From the NCBI GenBank assembly GCA_903918195.1, contig CAIXDS010000255.1, positions 1 through 64,000 of the forward strand: a DNA stretch of 64,000 bases, given 5' to 3'. Source of the stretch: an uncultured Acetobacteraceae bacterium. Lineage in GTDB: Bacteria > Pseudomonadota > Alphaproteobacteria > Acetobacterales > Acetobacteraceae. This document shows, one piece after another, positions 19,375 through 27,390 of the stretch. The number at the start of each line of letters is the position of its first letter. Positions within the stretch are counted from its first letter, which is position 1. A model generated the notes under the pieces. The model worked only from the letters and a program-made list of their open reading frames with translations, did not search any database and was not told the DNA's origin. The position numbers were made by a program, and so were the translations under genes.

Positions 19375-22300
19375 TTGCCGGTCAGCTTCAGCCGCCTGCG
19401 CATCGCCGGGTTCAAGAGCTTCGCCGAGCCGGCGGTGGTGGACATCCTGCCCGGGCTGACCGGCATCGTCGGCCCGAACGGCTGCGGCAAATCCAACGTG
19501 GTGGAGGCGCTGCGCTGGGCGATGGGCGAGACCTCCGCCCGATCCTTGCGCGGCGGCGAGATGGACGATGTCATCTTCGCCGGCACCGCCCACCGGGCCT
19601 CGCGCAATCTCGCCGAGGTCACGCTGCACCTGACCGACAGCATGGGCGTGGCGCCGCCGCCCTTCCATGAAGCGCCGGAGCTGGAAATCAGCCGGCGTAT
19701 CGAGCGCGGCAGCGGCAGCGTCTACCGCGTCAACGGCCGCGAGGCACGGGCGCGCGACGTGCAGACCCTGTTCGCCGACCTCGCCACCGGCGCGCATTCC
19801 TCCGGACTGGTCAGCCAGGGCAATGTCAGCGCGCTGGTCAACGCCAGGCCCGATGAACGCCGCGCCATCCTGGAGGAAGCCGCCGGCATCACCGGCCTGC
19901 ATTCGCGCCGCCACGAGGCCGAACTGAAGCTGCGCGCCGCCGAGGCCAATCTCGGTCGCGCCGAGGATTTGCGCGGCCAGCTGGAGGCGCAGCTGGAGGG
20001 CCTGAAGCGCCAGGCCCGGCAGGCCAACCGCTACCGCACCATTTCCGGTCTTATCCGCACTGCCGAGGCCGAATTGCTGGCGATCCAGCGTGCCAAGGTC
20101 GAGGCCGCCAGGACCGCTGCCCGCGCCGCCCTGCATGCGGCGCAGGCGGCGGTAACCGACGCCACCGCCGCCGCCACCGCCGCCGCCACCGACGCGACCG
20201 GATCGGCTGCGGCACTGCCGCCGCTGCGCGAGACCGAGGGCAATGCCCGCACCGCGCTGGAGCGCCACCGGCTCGCCGGCGAGCAGATCGCCGCCGAGGA
20301 GGCGCGGGCGCGCGAGGCGCGGGCCGCCGCGGTCGCCCGGCTGGAACAGGTGGCGCACGACCTTGCCCATGCCGAGCAGACCAGCCACGACGCCACCGCC
20401 GCCATCGCCCGGCTGGACGACGAGGCCGCCCGGCTAGCTGCCGAGGACGCCGCCCATCCCGCCCGCCTGGAACGCGCCGAGGCCGACGCCATCGCGGCCG
20501 AGGATGCGGCGCGCGCCGCCGATGCCGAGGCCAACCGCGCCACCGAGCACGCCGCCGAGCTGGCGGCCCGGCACCGCGCCCTGTCCGAGGCGTTTTCCCT
20601 CGCCGAAGGCCGCGCCCGGCGGCTGGCCGAGCAGCTTGCCCGCCTGACCGCCGAACGCCAGCAGGTCGAGGCCGAGCTGGTTGCACCCGCCACGTTGGCG
20701 GCTGCCGAGACGGAACGGCAGCAGGCTGAGGCGGCATTGGCCGAGGCCCGCACCGCGCAGGAACGCGCGGAAGAAAGCCGCGCCGCGGCGCTGAAACAGG
20801 CCGCCGCCGCCCGTGCGGCCGCGGCCGAGGCAGCCCAGCGCCTGCGCGCCACCGCGACCGAAACCGCCGCCCGGCTGCGCCGTACCGCGCAGGAAACCGC
20901 CGCCGCGTTGCGCCGCGCCGCACAGGAACGCGCCGCCGCCTTGCGCACGGCCTCGCATGAGCAGGCAACCAAACTGCGCGCAGACGCCGGCGCTGCCCTG
21001 GCCGCCGCCCGCGAACAAGCCGCCGCCGCCGAGTCGGCGCGGACCAAACTCGCCGCCGAGGCGCAGGCGCTGGCCGAAGTGCTGGCGGTGTCCGACGGCG
21101 AGCGCTGGCCCCGCATGGTGGACCAGCTGGAGGTGCCGGCCGGACTGGAATCGGCCCTTGGCGCCGCGCTGGGCGAGGAGTTGGAATCGGCGGCCGACAC
21201 CGGCGCCGCCCGGCACTGGCGCGAATTGCCGCCGCTCGATCCCCTGCCCGTCCTGCCGGATGGCGTCACCCCGCTGGCCGAACTGGTGCGCGCACCAGCC
21301 GCTCTGGCACGGGCCTTGTCGCAGATCGGCCTGGCCGAGACCGGCGCCGCCGCCCAGGCCGCGCTTCGCCCCGGCCAGACGCTGGTGTCGCGCGAGGGCG
21401 CGGTATGGCGCTGGGACGGCTACGTCATCCAGGCTGACACGCCGACACCGGCCGCCATCCGGCTGCAGCAACGCAACCGCTTTCTGCAGGTCCGCACCCG
21501 GCTTGCCGAGGCCACCGGAGCGGCCGAGCAGGCCCGCGCCGCCCTCCGCACCACCGAGGCGGCCGAGCAGGCAGCGCGGGCCGAGGCCGCCGCCGCGGAA
21601 CAAGCCGCCGGGACCGAGGCGGCGTCTGCCGAACGCACCGCCGCGGCCGAAGCGGAGGCTGCCGAGCGCACCGCCCGCAGCGAGGCCGAAGCCACCGAGC
21701 GCACCGCCCGCGACTCGGCCGAGAGACTCGAACGCGACTCGCGCGCCGCCGCCGAGTCGGCGGAACGGGAGGCGAACACCGCCGAACAGCAGGCGCGCGC
21801 GACGCGCCGCGACGCCGAACAGCGCCTGGAGCGCGCCCGCGCCGCCGCCGGCGCGCTCGCCGCCCGCGCGGCAACGACCGAGGCCCGCAAACAGGCGCTC
21901 GACGTCCAGGCCGCCCGTCTGGCGGCCGAAGCCGACGAGGCCGGCGCAGCGCTGGCCGGCGCGCAGCAGGCCATGCAGGGGCTGGCCGACCCGGCGGCGG
22001 CTCGCACCGCCATGGAACAGGCCCGCGCGGCCCTCGGCTCCGCCCGCACGCGCGCGGCGGAAACCCGCGCCGAGCGCGACGCCCTTGCCCGGGCCGCCGC
22101 CGGCCGCGCGCATCGGCGGCGCACGCTCGGGGCAGAGCACGAGGATTGGGGCCTGCGCGCCCGCGACGCAAATGGGCGCGTCACCGACCTCGCCGCGCGC
22201 GCGGCGGAGGCCCGCGCCGAGCACGCCGCCCGCGCTGCCGCCCCCGAAGCCGCCGCCGCCCGGACCATCGCCGCCCTCGATGCGCTGGAACTGGCCGAAG

Positions 22301-23232
22301 CCGCGCACAGCCGCGCCGCCGAGGCACTGACCCAGGCGGAGGACCAAGCCCGCCGGGCCGACCGCGCCGCCCGCGCCGCCGAATCCGCACTGGCCGCCGC
22401 GCGCGAGCGGGTGGTGCGGCTGGAAGGCGAGGCCACCCAGGCCGACCAGGCCTGGGGCGTGGTGGCCGAGCGTATCCTGGAACGGCTCGGCGCCGCCCCG
22501 TCCATGCCCGACCCGCCCGCCGAAATCGGCCCGGAAACCGAGGACAAGGCGCGGCGCAAACTGGAGCGCCTGCAGCGCGAACGCGAGGAAATGGGGCCCG
22601 TCAATCTGCGCGCCGAGGTCGAAGCGGAGGAAATCGGCAAGCAGATCGACACCATCGTGCGCGAGCGCGACGAGTTGGGCACCGCCATCGCCAAGCTGCG
22701 TGGCTCGATCGGCCACCTCAACCGCGAGGGCCGCGATCGGCTCTCGGCCGTGTTCGAAGCGGTGGACACGCATTTCCGGGCGCTGTTCACCCGCATGTTC
22801 GGCGGCGGGCGGGCGCACCTGGCGCTGGTCGGCTCCGACGACCCGCTGCAGGCCGGGCTGGAAATCTACGCCCAACCGCCGGGCAAGAAACTCGCCACGC
22901 TGTCGCTGCTGTCGGGCGGTGAGCAGGCGCTGACCGCGCTGTCGCTGATCTTCGCGGTGTTCCGCTGTAACCCCGCCCCGGTCTGCGTGCTGGACGAGGT
23001 GGACGCCCCGCTGGACGACGCCAATGTCGAGCGGTTCTGCCTGCTGCTGGAAGACATGGTGCGCGAAACCGGTACCCGATTCCTGGTGGTGACGCACCAC
23101 CACCTGACCATGGCGCGGATGGACCGGCTGTATGGCGTGACCATGCAGGAGCGCGGGGTGTCGCGGCTGTTGTCGGTCGATCTTCAGCGCGCCGCCGAGC
23201 TGGTTGACCCCGGGCGGATCGCGGCTGAATAG
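19375..23232 (+). CDS. smc: Chromosome segregation ATPase SMC, TTG start
   Basis: Condensin-type SMC protein of 1285 residues that compacts and segregates the chromosome. The N-terminal head has FSRLRIAGFKSFAEPAVVDI and Walker A GIVGPNGCGKSNVVEALRW. A very Ala/Glu/Arg-rich coiled coil runs from about 170 to 560, with a hinge around 570-690 (VSDGERWPRMVDQL to GYVIQADTPTPAAI). A second coiled coil extends to about 1060. The C-terminal head has signature LSLLSGGEQALTALSLIFAV and Walker B VCVLDEVDAPLDDANVERFC. The coiled coils contain short degenerate repeats of the ERTA/AEAE type. Start is TTG at 19375 after an AAGGGGAAGG site; no ATG is in frame near the conserved N-terminus. Confidence 0.96.
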   Translation: MPVSFSRLRIAGFKSFAEPAVVDILPGLTGIVGPNGCGKSNVVEALRWAMGETSARSLRGGEMDDVIFAGTAHRASRNLAEVTLHLTDSMGVAPPPFHEAPELEISRRIERGSGSVYRVNGREARARDVQTLFADLATGAHSSGLVSQGNVSALVNARPDERRAILEEAAGITGLHSRRHEAELKLRAAEANLGRAEDLRGQLEAQLEGLKRQARQANRYRTISGLIRTAEAELLAIQRAKVEAARTAARAALHAAQAAVTDATAAATAAATDATGSAAALPPLRETEGNARTALERHRLAGEQIAAEEARAREARAAAVARLEQVAHDLAHAEQTSHDATAAIARLDDEAARLAAEDAAHPARLERAEADAIAAEDAARAADAEANRATEHAAELAARHRALSEAFSLAEGRARRLAEQLARLTAERQQVEAELVAPATLAAAETERQQAEAALAEARTAQERAEESRAAALKQAAAARAAAAEAAQRLRATATETAARLRRTAQETAAALRRAAQERAAALRTASHEQATKLRADAGAALAAAREQAAAAESARTKLAAEAQALAEVLAVSDGERWPRMVDQLEVPAGLESALGAALGEELESAADTGAARHWRELPPLDPLPVLPDGVTPLAELVRAPAALARALSQIGLAETGAAAQAALRPGQTLVSREGAVWRWDGYVIQADTPTPAAIRLQQRNRFLQVRTRLAEATGAAEQARAALRTTEAAEQAARAEAAAAEQAAGTEAASAERTAAAEAEAAERTARSEAEATERTARDSAERLERDSRAAAESAEREANTAEQQARATRRDAEQRLERARAAAGALAARAATTEARKQALDVQAARLAAEADEAGAALAGAQQAMQGLADPAAARTAMEQARAALGSARTRAAETRAERDALARAAAGRAHRRRTLGAEHEDWGLRARDANGRVTDLAARAAEARAEHAARAAAPEAAAARTIAALDALELAEAAHSRAAEALTQAEDQARRADRAARAAESALAAARERVVRLEGEATQADQAWGVVAERILERLGAAPSMPDPPAEIGPETEDKARRKLERLQREREEMGPVNLRAEVEAEEIGKQIDTIVRERDELGTAIAKLRGSIGHLNREGRDRLSAVFEAVDTHFRALFTRMFGGGRAHLALVGSDDPLQAGLEIYAQPPGKKLATLSLLSGGEQALTALSLIFAVFRCNPAPVCVLDEVDAPLDDANVERFCLLLEDMVRETGTRFLVVTHHHLTMARMDRLYGVTMQERGVSRLLSVDLQRAAELVDPGRIAAE

Positions 23233-23276
23233 CCGGGGTGCTGCCCGGCAAGGGACAGGGGCCGCCAAGCCTTCCT

Positions 23277-23999
23277 TCAGTGCCGCAACAGCACCGGCAG
23301 ATCGGCATGCGCCAGAATGGTGCGGGTCACTCCGCCAAGCAGCATCTCCCGCAGCGGGCTGTGCGCATAGGCGCCCATGATCAGCAGGTCCGCGCCCAGT
23401 TCCCGCGCGCGGCTGAGCAGCAGGTCACCGAACGCACCGGAACCGATCGGGAGCACATGCAGCGTCGCCGTCACCCCGTGCTCGACCAGCACGGGCGGGA
23501 CGGTGGGCGGCGCGGTTCCGCTCCGCACGCCGGCCAGCAGAGAGACCTGCTCGGCACCGGAGAGCATCCGCAGGGCCGGGACCAGCGCCTTCATGGTTTG
23601 TGCGTCGTCCCGCCAGGCAATCGCCACCCGCCGGCCGAATGCGCCGGACGCGTCGCCGGCGGGCACCATCAGCACAGGCCGTTCGGTGCGGAACAACGCC
23701 GCGTCGAAGGCATGCCGGGTGGCCCGATCGTCCTCCGGCCCCTGCTTGGCGACCACGAGAAAGTCGGCCCGGCTCCCCCGCGCCTCCACCGCGGCCGCGA
23801 CATCCGCCCCCGCCGGCAACACATCGACCACCATGTCCGGGACCGCCACGTCCGGCAGCGGGGGAACACCGGCTTGCGGCGTGAGCAGGAGCAAGCGCAC
23901 GCGCCCCTCCCCGATCAGCCCCCCAAGATGTCTTGCCGCCGCCACCAAGCCGTCCCGCCGCTCGGGACGGCCCGACACCACCAGAATCACCTCCGACAT
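23277..23999 (-). CDS. Universal stress protein family protein (second of a tandem pair)
   Basis: A 240-residue cytoplasmic UspA-fold protein. Its C-terminus carries the nucleotide-binding signature ELGADLLIMGAYAHSPLREM followed by LLGGVTRTILAHADLPVLL, the Gly-x2-Gly-x9-Gly-type motif. The N-terminal half also looks like a degenerate Usp domain (SEVILVVSGRPERRDGLVAA). It closely resembles the adjacent upstream gene, which ends 15 bases before it on the same strand, so the pair is a duplication and probably one operon. ATG 23999 has a GGAGG site. Confidence 0.87.
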   Translation of the reverse strand: MSEVILVVSGRPERRDGLVAAARHLGGLIGEGRVRLLLLTPQAGVPPLPDVAVPDMVVDVLPAGADVAAAVEARGSRADFLVVAKQGPEDDRATRHAFDAALFRTERPVLMVPAGDASGAFGRRVAIAWRDDAQTMKALVPALRMLSGAEQVSLLAGVRSGTAPPTVPPVLVEHGVTATLHVLPIGSGAFGDLLLSRARELGADLLIMGAYAHSPLREMLLGGVTRTILAHADLPVLLRH

Positions 24000-24013
24000 G
24001 GAACGGGCCTCCG

Positions 24014-24889
24014 TCAGTGACGCATCAGCACCGGCAGATCAGCATTGGCGAGCATGTACTGCGTCACGCCACCGAGCAGCAATTCGCGCCACGGGCTATG
24101 GGTGTAGGCGCCCATCACCAGCAGGTCCGCGCCCAGGGCATGCGCCTCGGCCAGCAGCGTCTCCCCGAACGCGCCGGCACCGGTCTTGGCGCGCGTATCC
24201 GGACCAATCGGCGGGCGAACCGGCAGCACATGCAGCGTGGCGGGGATGCCGTGCTCGGCGAGGATTTCGGGCAGAGCAGGTTCGGGCGCCTCCTCGCGCA
24301 CGCCGGTCAGAACATGCACCTGCCGGGCCTGTGAGAGCAGCCTCAGCGCGGCAAGCACCGAGCGCACGGTGCGCCTGTCATCCCGCCAGGCGATCGCGAC
24401 TCGGTCCCCGAACGGGGCCGGCGGGACCGCAAAAGTGGATTTCGGCCCGGACGGCACCACCAGCACCGGTCGGTCGGTATCGAACAGCGCCGCCCGTATC
24501 TCCAGCCAGTCGGGCGCCCGGTCGCGCCGCGCAGGCCGGCTGAGCACAATAAAATCCGACCGGCGGCCCCATTCGCCGACAAGGGTGTCGGCCAGCCCCT
24601 CGATGTCGGTCCATTCGATGGAGATGCCGGGCGCGCGCGCCGCCGGCGCCCATGCCTCGAAGGCAGCGCGCAGCCCCATCACCCGCGCCTGTTCGCGGGC
24701 ACGGATTTCTGTTGCCTGATGTCGCGTCAGGACCTCTTCGGTCGGCATGATCGTCGTCTCGGGGGGCACGCGGACGGCCAGCACGTTGATCCGTGCGCGG
24801 CCCATGAGCCCCGCCAGGGTCCGCGCGCCTGCCAGCGCCGCAAGCGCCGATTCGGGGTGCTCCACCAGAGCGAGGATAACACCGGACAT
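24014..24889 (-). CDS. Universal stress protein family protein (first of a tandem pair)
   Basis: A 291-residue relative of the next gene, with two Usp-like halves. The first starts SGVILALVEHPESALAALAG; the second ends ALGADLLVMGAYTHSPWREL and ANADLPVLMRH, the same closing motif as its neighbour. The central segment FDTDRPVLVVPSGPKSTF and FGDRVAIAWRDDRRTVRSV match the neighbour position by position. The ATG at 24889 is chosen at the start of homology. It diverges from a secreted hypothetical protein; about 245 bases lie between them. Confidence 0.87.
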   Translation of the reverse strand: MSGVILALVEHPESALAALAGARTLAGLMGRARINVLAVRVPPETTIMPTEEVLTRHQATEIRAREQARVMGLRAAFEAWAPAARAPGISIEWTDIEGLADTLVGEWGRRSDFIVLSRPARRDRAPDWLEIRAALFDTDRPVLVVPSGPKSTFAVPPAPFGDRVAIAWRDDRRTVRSVLAALRLLSQARQVHVLTGVREEAPEPALPEILAEHGIPATLHVLPVRPPIGPDTRAKTGAGAFGETLLAEAHALGADLLVMGAYTHSPWRELLLGGVTQYMLANADLPVLMRH

Positions 24890-25134
24890 GACCTGCCGCC
24901 TCCCTGCCGGTCCTGCCGTTCGCGAACCGGTCATCAGGGTTACAAAGAGATACTCTCACCCGAGACCAGCGGCAACAAAATCGCACCCATGTGCCAGCGG
25001 AATTGCACGCGCGGACAATTTTCAATTGCCATGACCCTTGCCCCGCAGTTCGGCTTGCAGGCGGATCGGCGCCGTGCCTGAATGATCCGGAACCGCACCG
25101 CACGGCGCGGCAGGGCCAACACGGAGCAGATAGG

Positions 25135-25671
25135 ATGAGCCGGGAAACACAGATTCTCGAGCGCGTTGCCGGAGCCATGCTGGCGGCAGCACTGCTTGCT
25201 CTCTCCACCGGGCCGGCGCTGGCGGGGGATGCCTGCAGCGGCTCCTACACGACCTCGCTACTGCAACAGGTTCCGCTACCGGTCACGATAGCCCTGGCGG
25301 AAGCGCCGGAGAACCCGGCCCTGGCCGAGCACTTCCTGGCAGGACTGCGCGCGGGCGGCGCCCAGATCGACCCGTCCTCGCCGCTCAGGCTGGGCCTCGT
25401 GTTCACGCTCGCCACCGCCTCGTCCAGTCCCGGGCAGGGGAGCGTCTACAACAACTTCACCTGGGCTGATCAGGGCGGAGCCCTGGCCGACATCAATGCC
25501 AGCACCGTCACCATCACGGCCAACCTGGTGGACAGTTCCAGCGCCGCCTATGTCTGGATCGGCTCGGCCCGATGCATCATCAAGGTATCGGACGGCGGGG
25601 CGGTGGCCACCGAATTGGGTGCCTTCATCGGCCGCACGCTCGGTCGGAACGTGCCGAACGGCACGCTCTGA
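25135..25671 (+). CDS. Secreted hypothetical protein
   Basis: A 178-residue protein I do not recognise. Residues 1-30 are a clear signal peptide (AGAMLAAALLALSTGPALAG). The mature part has two Cys (GDACSGSYTT and SARCIIKVSD) that could form one disulfide, an ENPALAEHFLAGLRAGGAQI helix, and Thr/Ser/Ala-rich beta segments such as NASTVTITANLVDSSS. A weak resemblance to small outer-membrane or periplasmic accessory proteins is not enough to name it. ATG 25135 has a TAGG/GGAGC site. It is convergent with speE, 15 bases away. Confidence 0.75.
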   Translation: MSRETQILERVAGAMLAAALLALSTGPALAGDACSGSYTTSLLQQVPLPVTIALAEAPENPALAEHFLAGLRAGGAQIDPSSPLRLGLVFTLATASSSPGQGSVYNNFTWADQGGALADINASTVTITANLVDSSSAAYVWIGSARCIIKVSDGGAVATELGAFIGRTLGRNVPNGTL

Positions 25672-25686
25672 CTCGCCCGGGGCCGA

Positions 25687-26574
25687 TCAGCCCCGTGACG
25701 GCAGGTGGCGTGCGATGTACGGAGGAAGCTGGAACGCCGACCAATGGACCTCCGGAGTCCAGTACTGGGTGTTGCCCAGGATACCGGCCGCCTCCGCGCG
25801 GGCGCGGATCGTGTCCACCGGTACCGCGTCCAGCCCTGGCGCCTTGGCGGCGAAGCCGAGGGTCATGAAGCCGCCGACATAGGTCGGCACCGCGGCCACA
25901 TAGGCGCCCACATGCGGGAAGAAATTCGCCCGCCGCAGGCTGGTCTCCCGCAATTCGTCGGCCTGCATGAAGGGCACGCCGCACTGGTTCACGATCAGCC
26001 CGCCCGGGGCGAGGATGCGGGCCGCGTTGGCATAGAATTCATCGGTGAACAGTACCTCGCCGACGCCGATCGGATCGGTGGAGTCGACGATGATGGCATC
26101 GAACGCGGCGTCCGTTGCGCGCTTCACATAGTCGATGCCGTCGCCGACGATCACCTCGGCGCGCGGATCGGTCCAGGAATCGCCGCCGATGCCGGGCAGG
26201 AACTGCTTCGACAAACGGATCACCTCACCGTCGATCTCCACCATTACGGCGCGAGCGACGGTACGATGCTGCAACACGTGCTTCAGCACGCCGCCGTCGC
26301 CAGCGCCGATGATGAGCACGCGGCCAGCCGCCCCATGCGCCAGCAGCGGCACATGGGTCAGCATCTCCTGGTAGACGAACTCGTCGCCCTCGGTGATCTG
26401 TACCACGCCGTCGAGCAGCATGACCCGCCCATGGGTCTCGCTCTCGAAGATCAGGATGTCCTGAAAATCGCTTTGCACGCGGGCTAGTTCGCGCACCACA
26501 CGGAAACGCTGGCCCCAGGCCGCGTACAGAGTCTCATTCACCCAGGAATCGGTTGTCCCCGAATGCGTAACCAT
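25687..26574 (-). CDS. speE: Spermidine synthase
   Basis: Transfers aminopropyl from decarboxylated S-adenosylmethionine to putrescine. The 295 residues include WVNETLYAAWGQRFRVVREL, SDFQDILIFESETHGRVMLL, LDGVVQITEGDEFVYQEML, the nucleotide-binding VLIIGAGDGGVLKHVLQH, VEIDGEVIRLSKQFLPGIGG, and the catalytic region IIVDSTDPIGVGEVLFT. The length fits the family. ATG 26574 has an AGGAG site. It lies downstream of speD on the same strand with a 73-base gap, so the two probably form a unit for spermidine. Confidence 0.96.
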   Translation of the reverse strand: MVTHSGTTDSWVNETLYAAWGQRFRVVRELARVQSDFQDILIFESETHGRVMLLDGVVQITEGDEFVYQEMLTHVPLLAHGAAGRVLIIGAGDGGVLKHVLQHRTVARAVMVEIDGEVIRLSKQFLPGIGGDSWTDPRAEVIVGDGIDYVKRATDAAFDAIIVDSTDPIGVGEVLFTDEFYANAARILAPGGLIVNQCGVPFMQADELRETSLRRANFFPHVGAYVAAVPTYVGGFMTLGFAAKAPGLDAVPVDTIRARAEAAGILGNTQYWTPEVHWSAFQLPPYIARHLPSRG

Positions 26575-26647
26575 CGCCGGTCTCCTCACGCAGAGCGAGC
26601 GGGCACCAACCGGCACCCGCCCACGCTTCCGTCGGATCTCGCTGGGA

Positions 26648-27112
26648 TCAGGTGGTGCGCCCGCGCCGCTGCTCGTCGAGCTGCACCGTGGCGGGTGTGA
26701 AGGCGCGCTGCAGCACCGGCACCGACAGGTACGGGTCGCAGGCACCGCACATGAACAGGTCCACGGCCGCGAAGTTGCGCTCCGGCCACGTATGGATGGA
26801 GATGTGGCTCTCCGCCAGCACCACCACGCCCGACACGCCGCCATTCGGCGTGAAGTGGTGGAAGTGGCTGTGCAGGATGGTCGCCCCCGCCGCCAGCGCT
26901 GCCTCGCGCAGGGCGGCGTCGATGTGGTCGGGGTCGTCGAGCTTGCTGGCGCCCCACAGATCCACCAGCAGGTGGGTTCCGGCGAAGCGTATACCATCGC
27001 GCTCGACGAAATAGTCCTTGCGATCGTCCTCGGCACCCGCCGAACGGATTGCAGTCGTCTGGTTCTCGCTCGGGAAATCCGAGACCATCCCCAGTTGCGT
27101 GAGTGCGTTCAC
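26648..27112 (-). CDS. speD: S-adenosylmethionine decarboxylase proenzyme, GTG start
   Basis: Pyruvoyl enzyme that supplies the aminopropyl donor for speE. The 154 residues contain GTHLLVDLWGASKLDD, ATILHSHFHHFTPNGGVSGV and the self-cleavage site LAESHISIHTWPERNFAAVD, where Ser102 becomes the pyruvoyl group. FMCGACDPYLSVPVL carries the Cys used in catalysis. No ATG lies at the family start; GTG at 27112 has a perfect GGAGG site 7 bases upstream. A much longer in-frame reading to 27367 crosses a GC-rich spacer with no homology. Confidence 0.94.
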   Translation of the reverse strand: MNALTQLGMVSDFPSENQTTAIRSAGAEDDRKDYFVERDGIRFAGTHLLVDLWGASKLDDPDHIDAALREAALAAGATILHSHFHHFTPNGGVSGVVVLAESHISIHTWPERNFAAVDLFMCGACDPYLSVPVLQRAFTPATVQLDEQRRGRTT

Positions 27113-27390
27113 CGCATCCCTCCATAACCAGCAGACAGCCTGGGGGGCGCGGGCCGCATGCGCGCGCCCCCGGGGGCCAAGGCGGCGGACCATAGGGAAA
27201 TTGGGGGGGGGCGCAAGTGCAAACGGACCCGCCACCCCACGAATTATGCATGCCGGCAGCGCAAGGAAGGCCAGGGGTAAGTGGACCCCGGTCCACCATC
27301 GCCCATGGGTTCCCGGGTGAAGCAGGCCCTCGCCGGGCCTGGGCCGTGGAGCCGACCAAGGCGGCAACGCCGCGTCTGCCGCAACGCGTA
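27113..27390 (-). promoter_or_regulatory. speD upstream region with a C9 tract (minus strand)
   Basis: Nothing coding is seen. On the minus strand a run of nine C (27203-27211) sits between a TTGCG box and a CTATGG box that could be the speD promoter. The poor -10 makes this tentative. GC-rich inverted sequence around 27145-27180 may form a hairpin in the speD leader. Confidence 0.25.

Noticed and set aside
20434-23268. 944-codon open frame on the minus strand opposite smc
   Set aside because: Gly/Ala/Arg-rich shadow without domains, while smc on the plus strand has all ATPase motifs.
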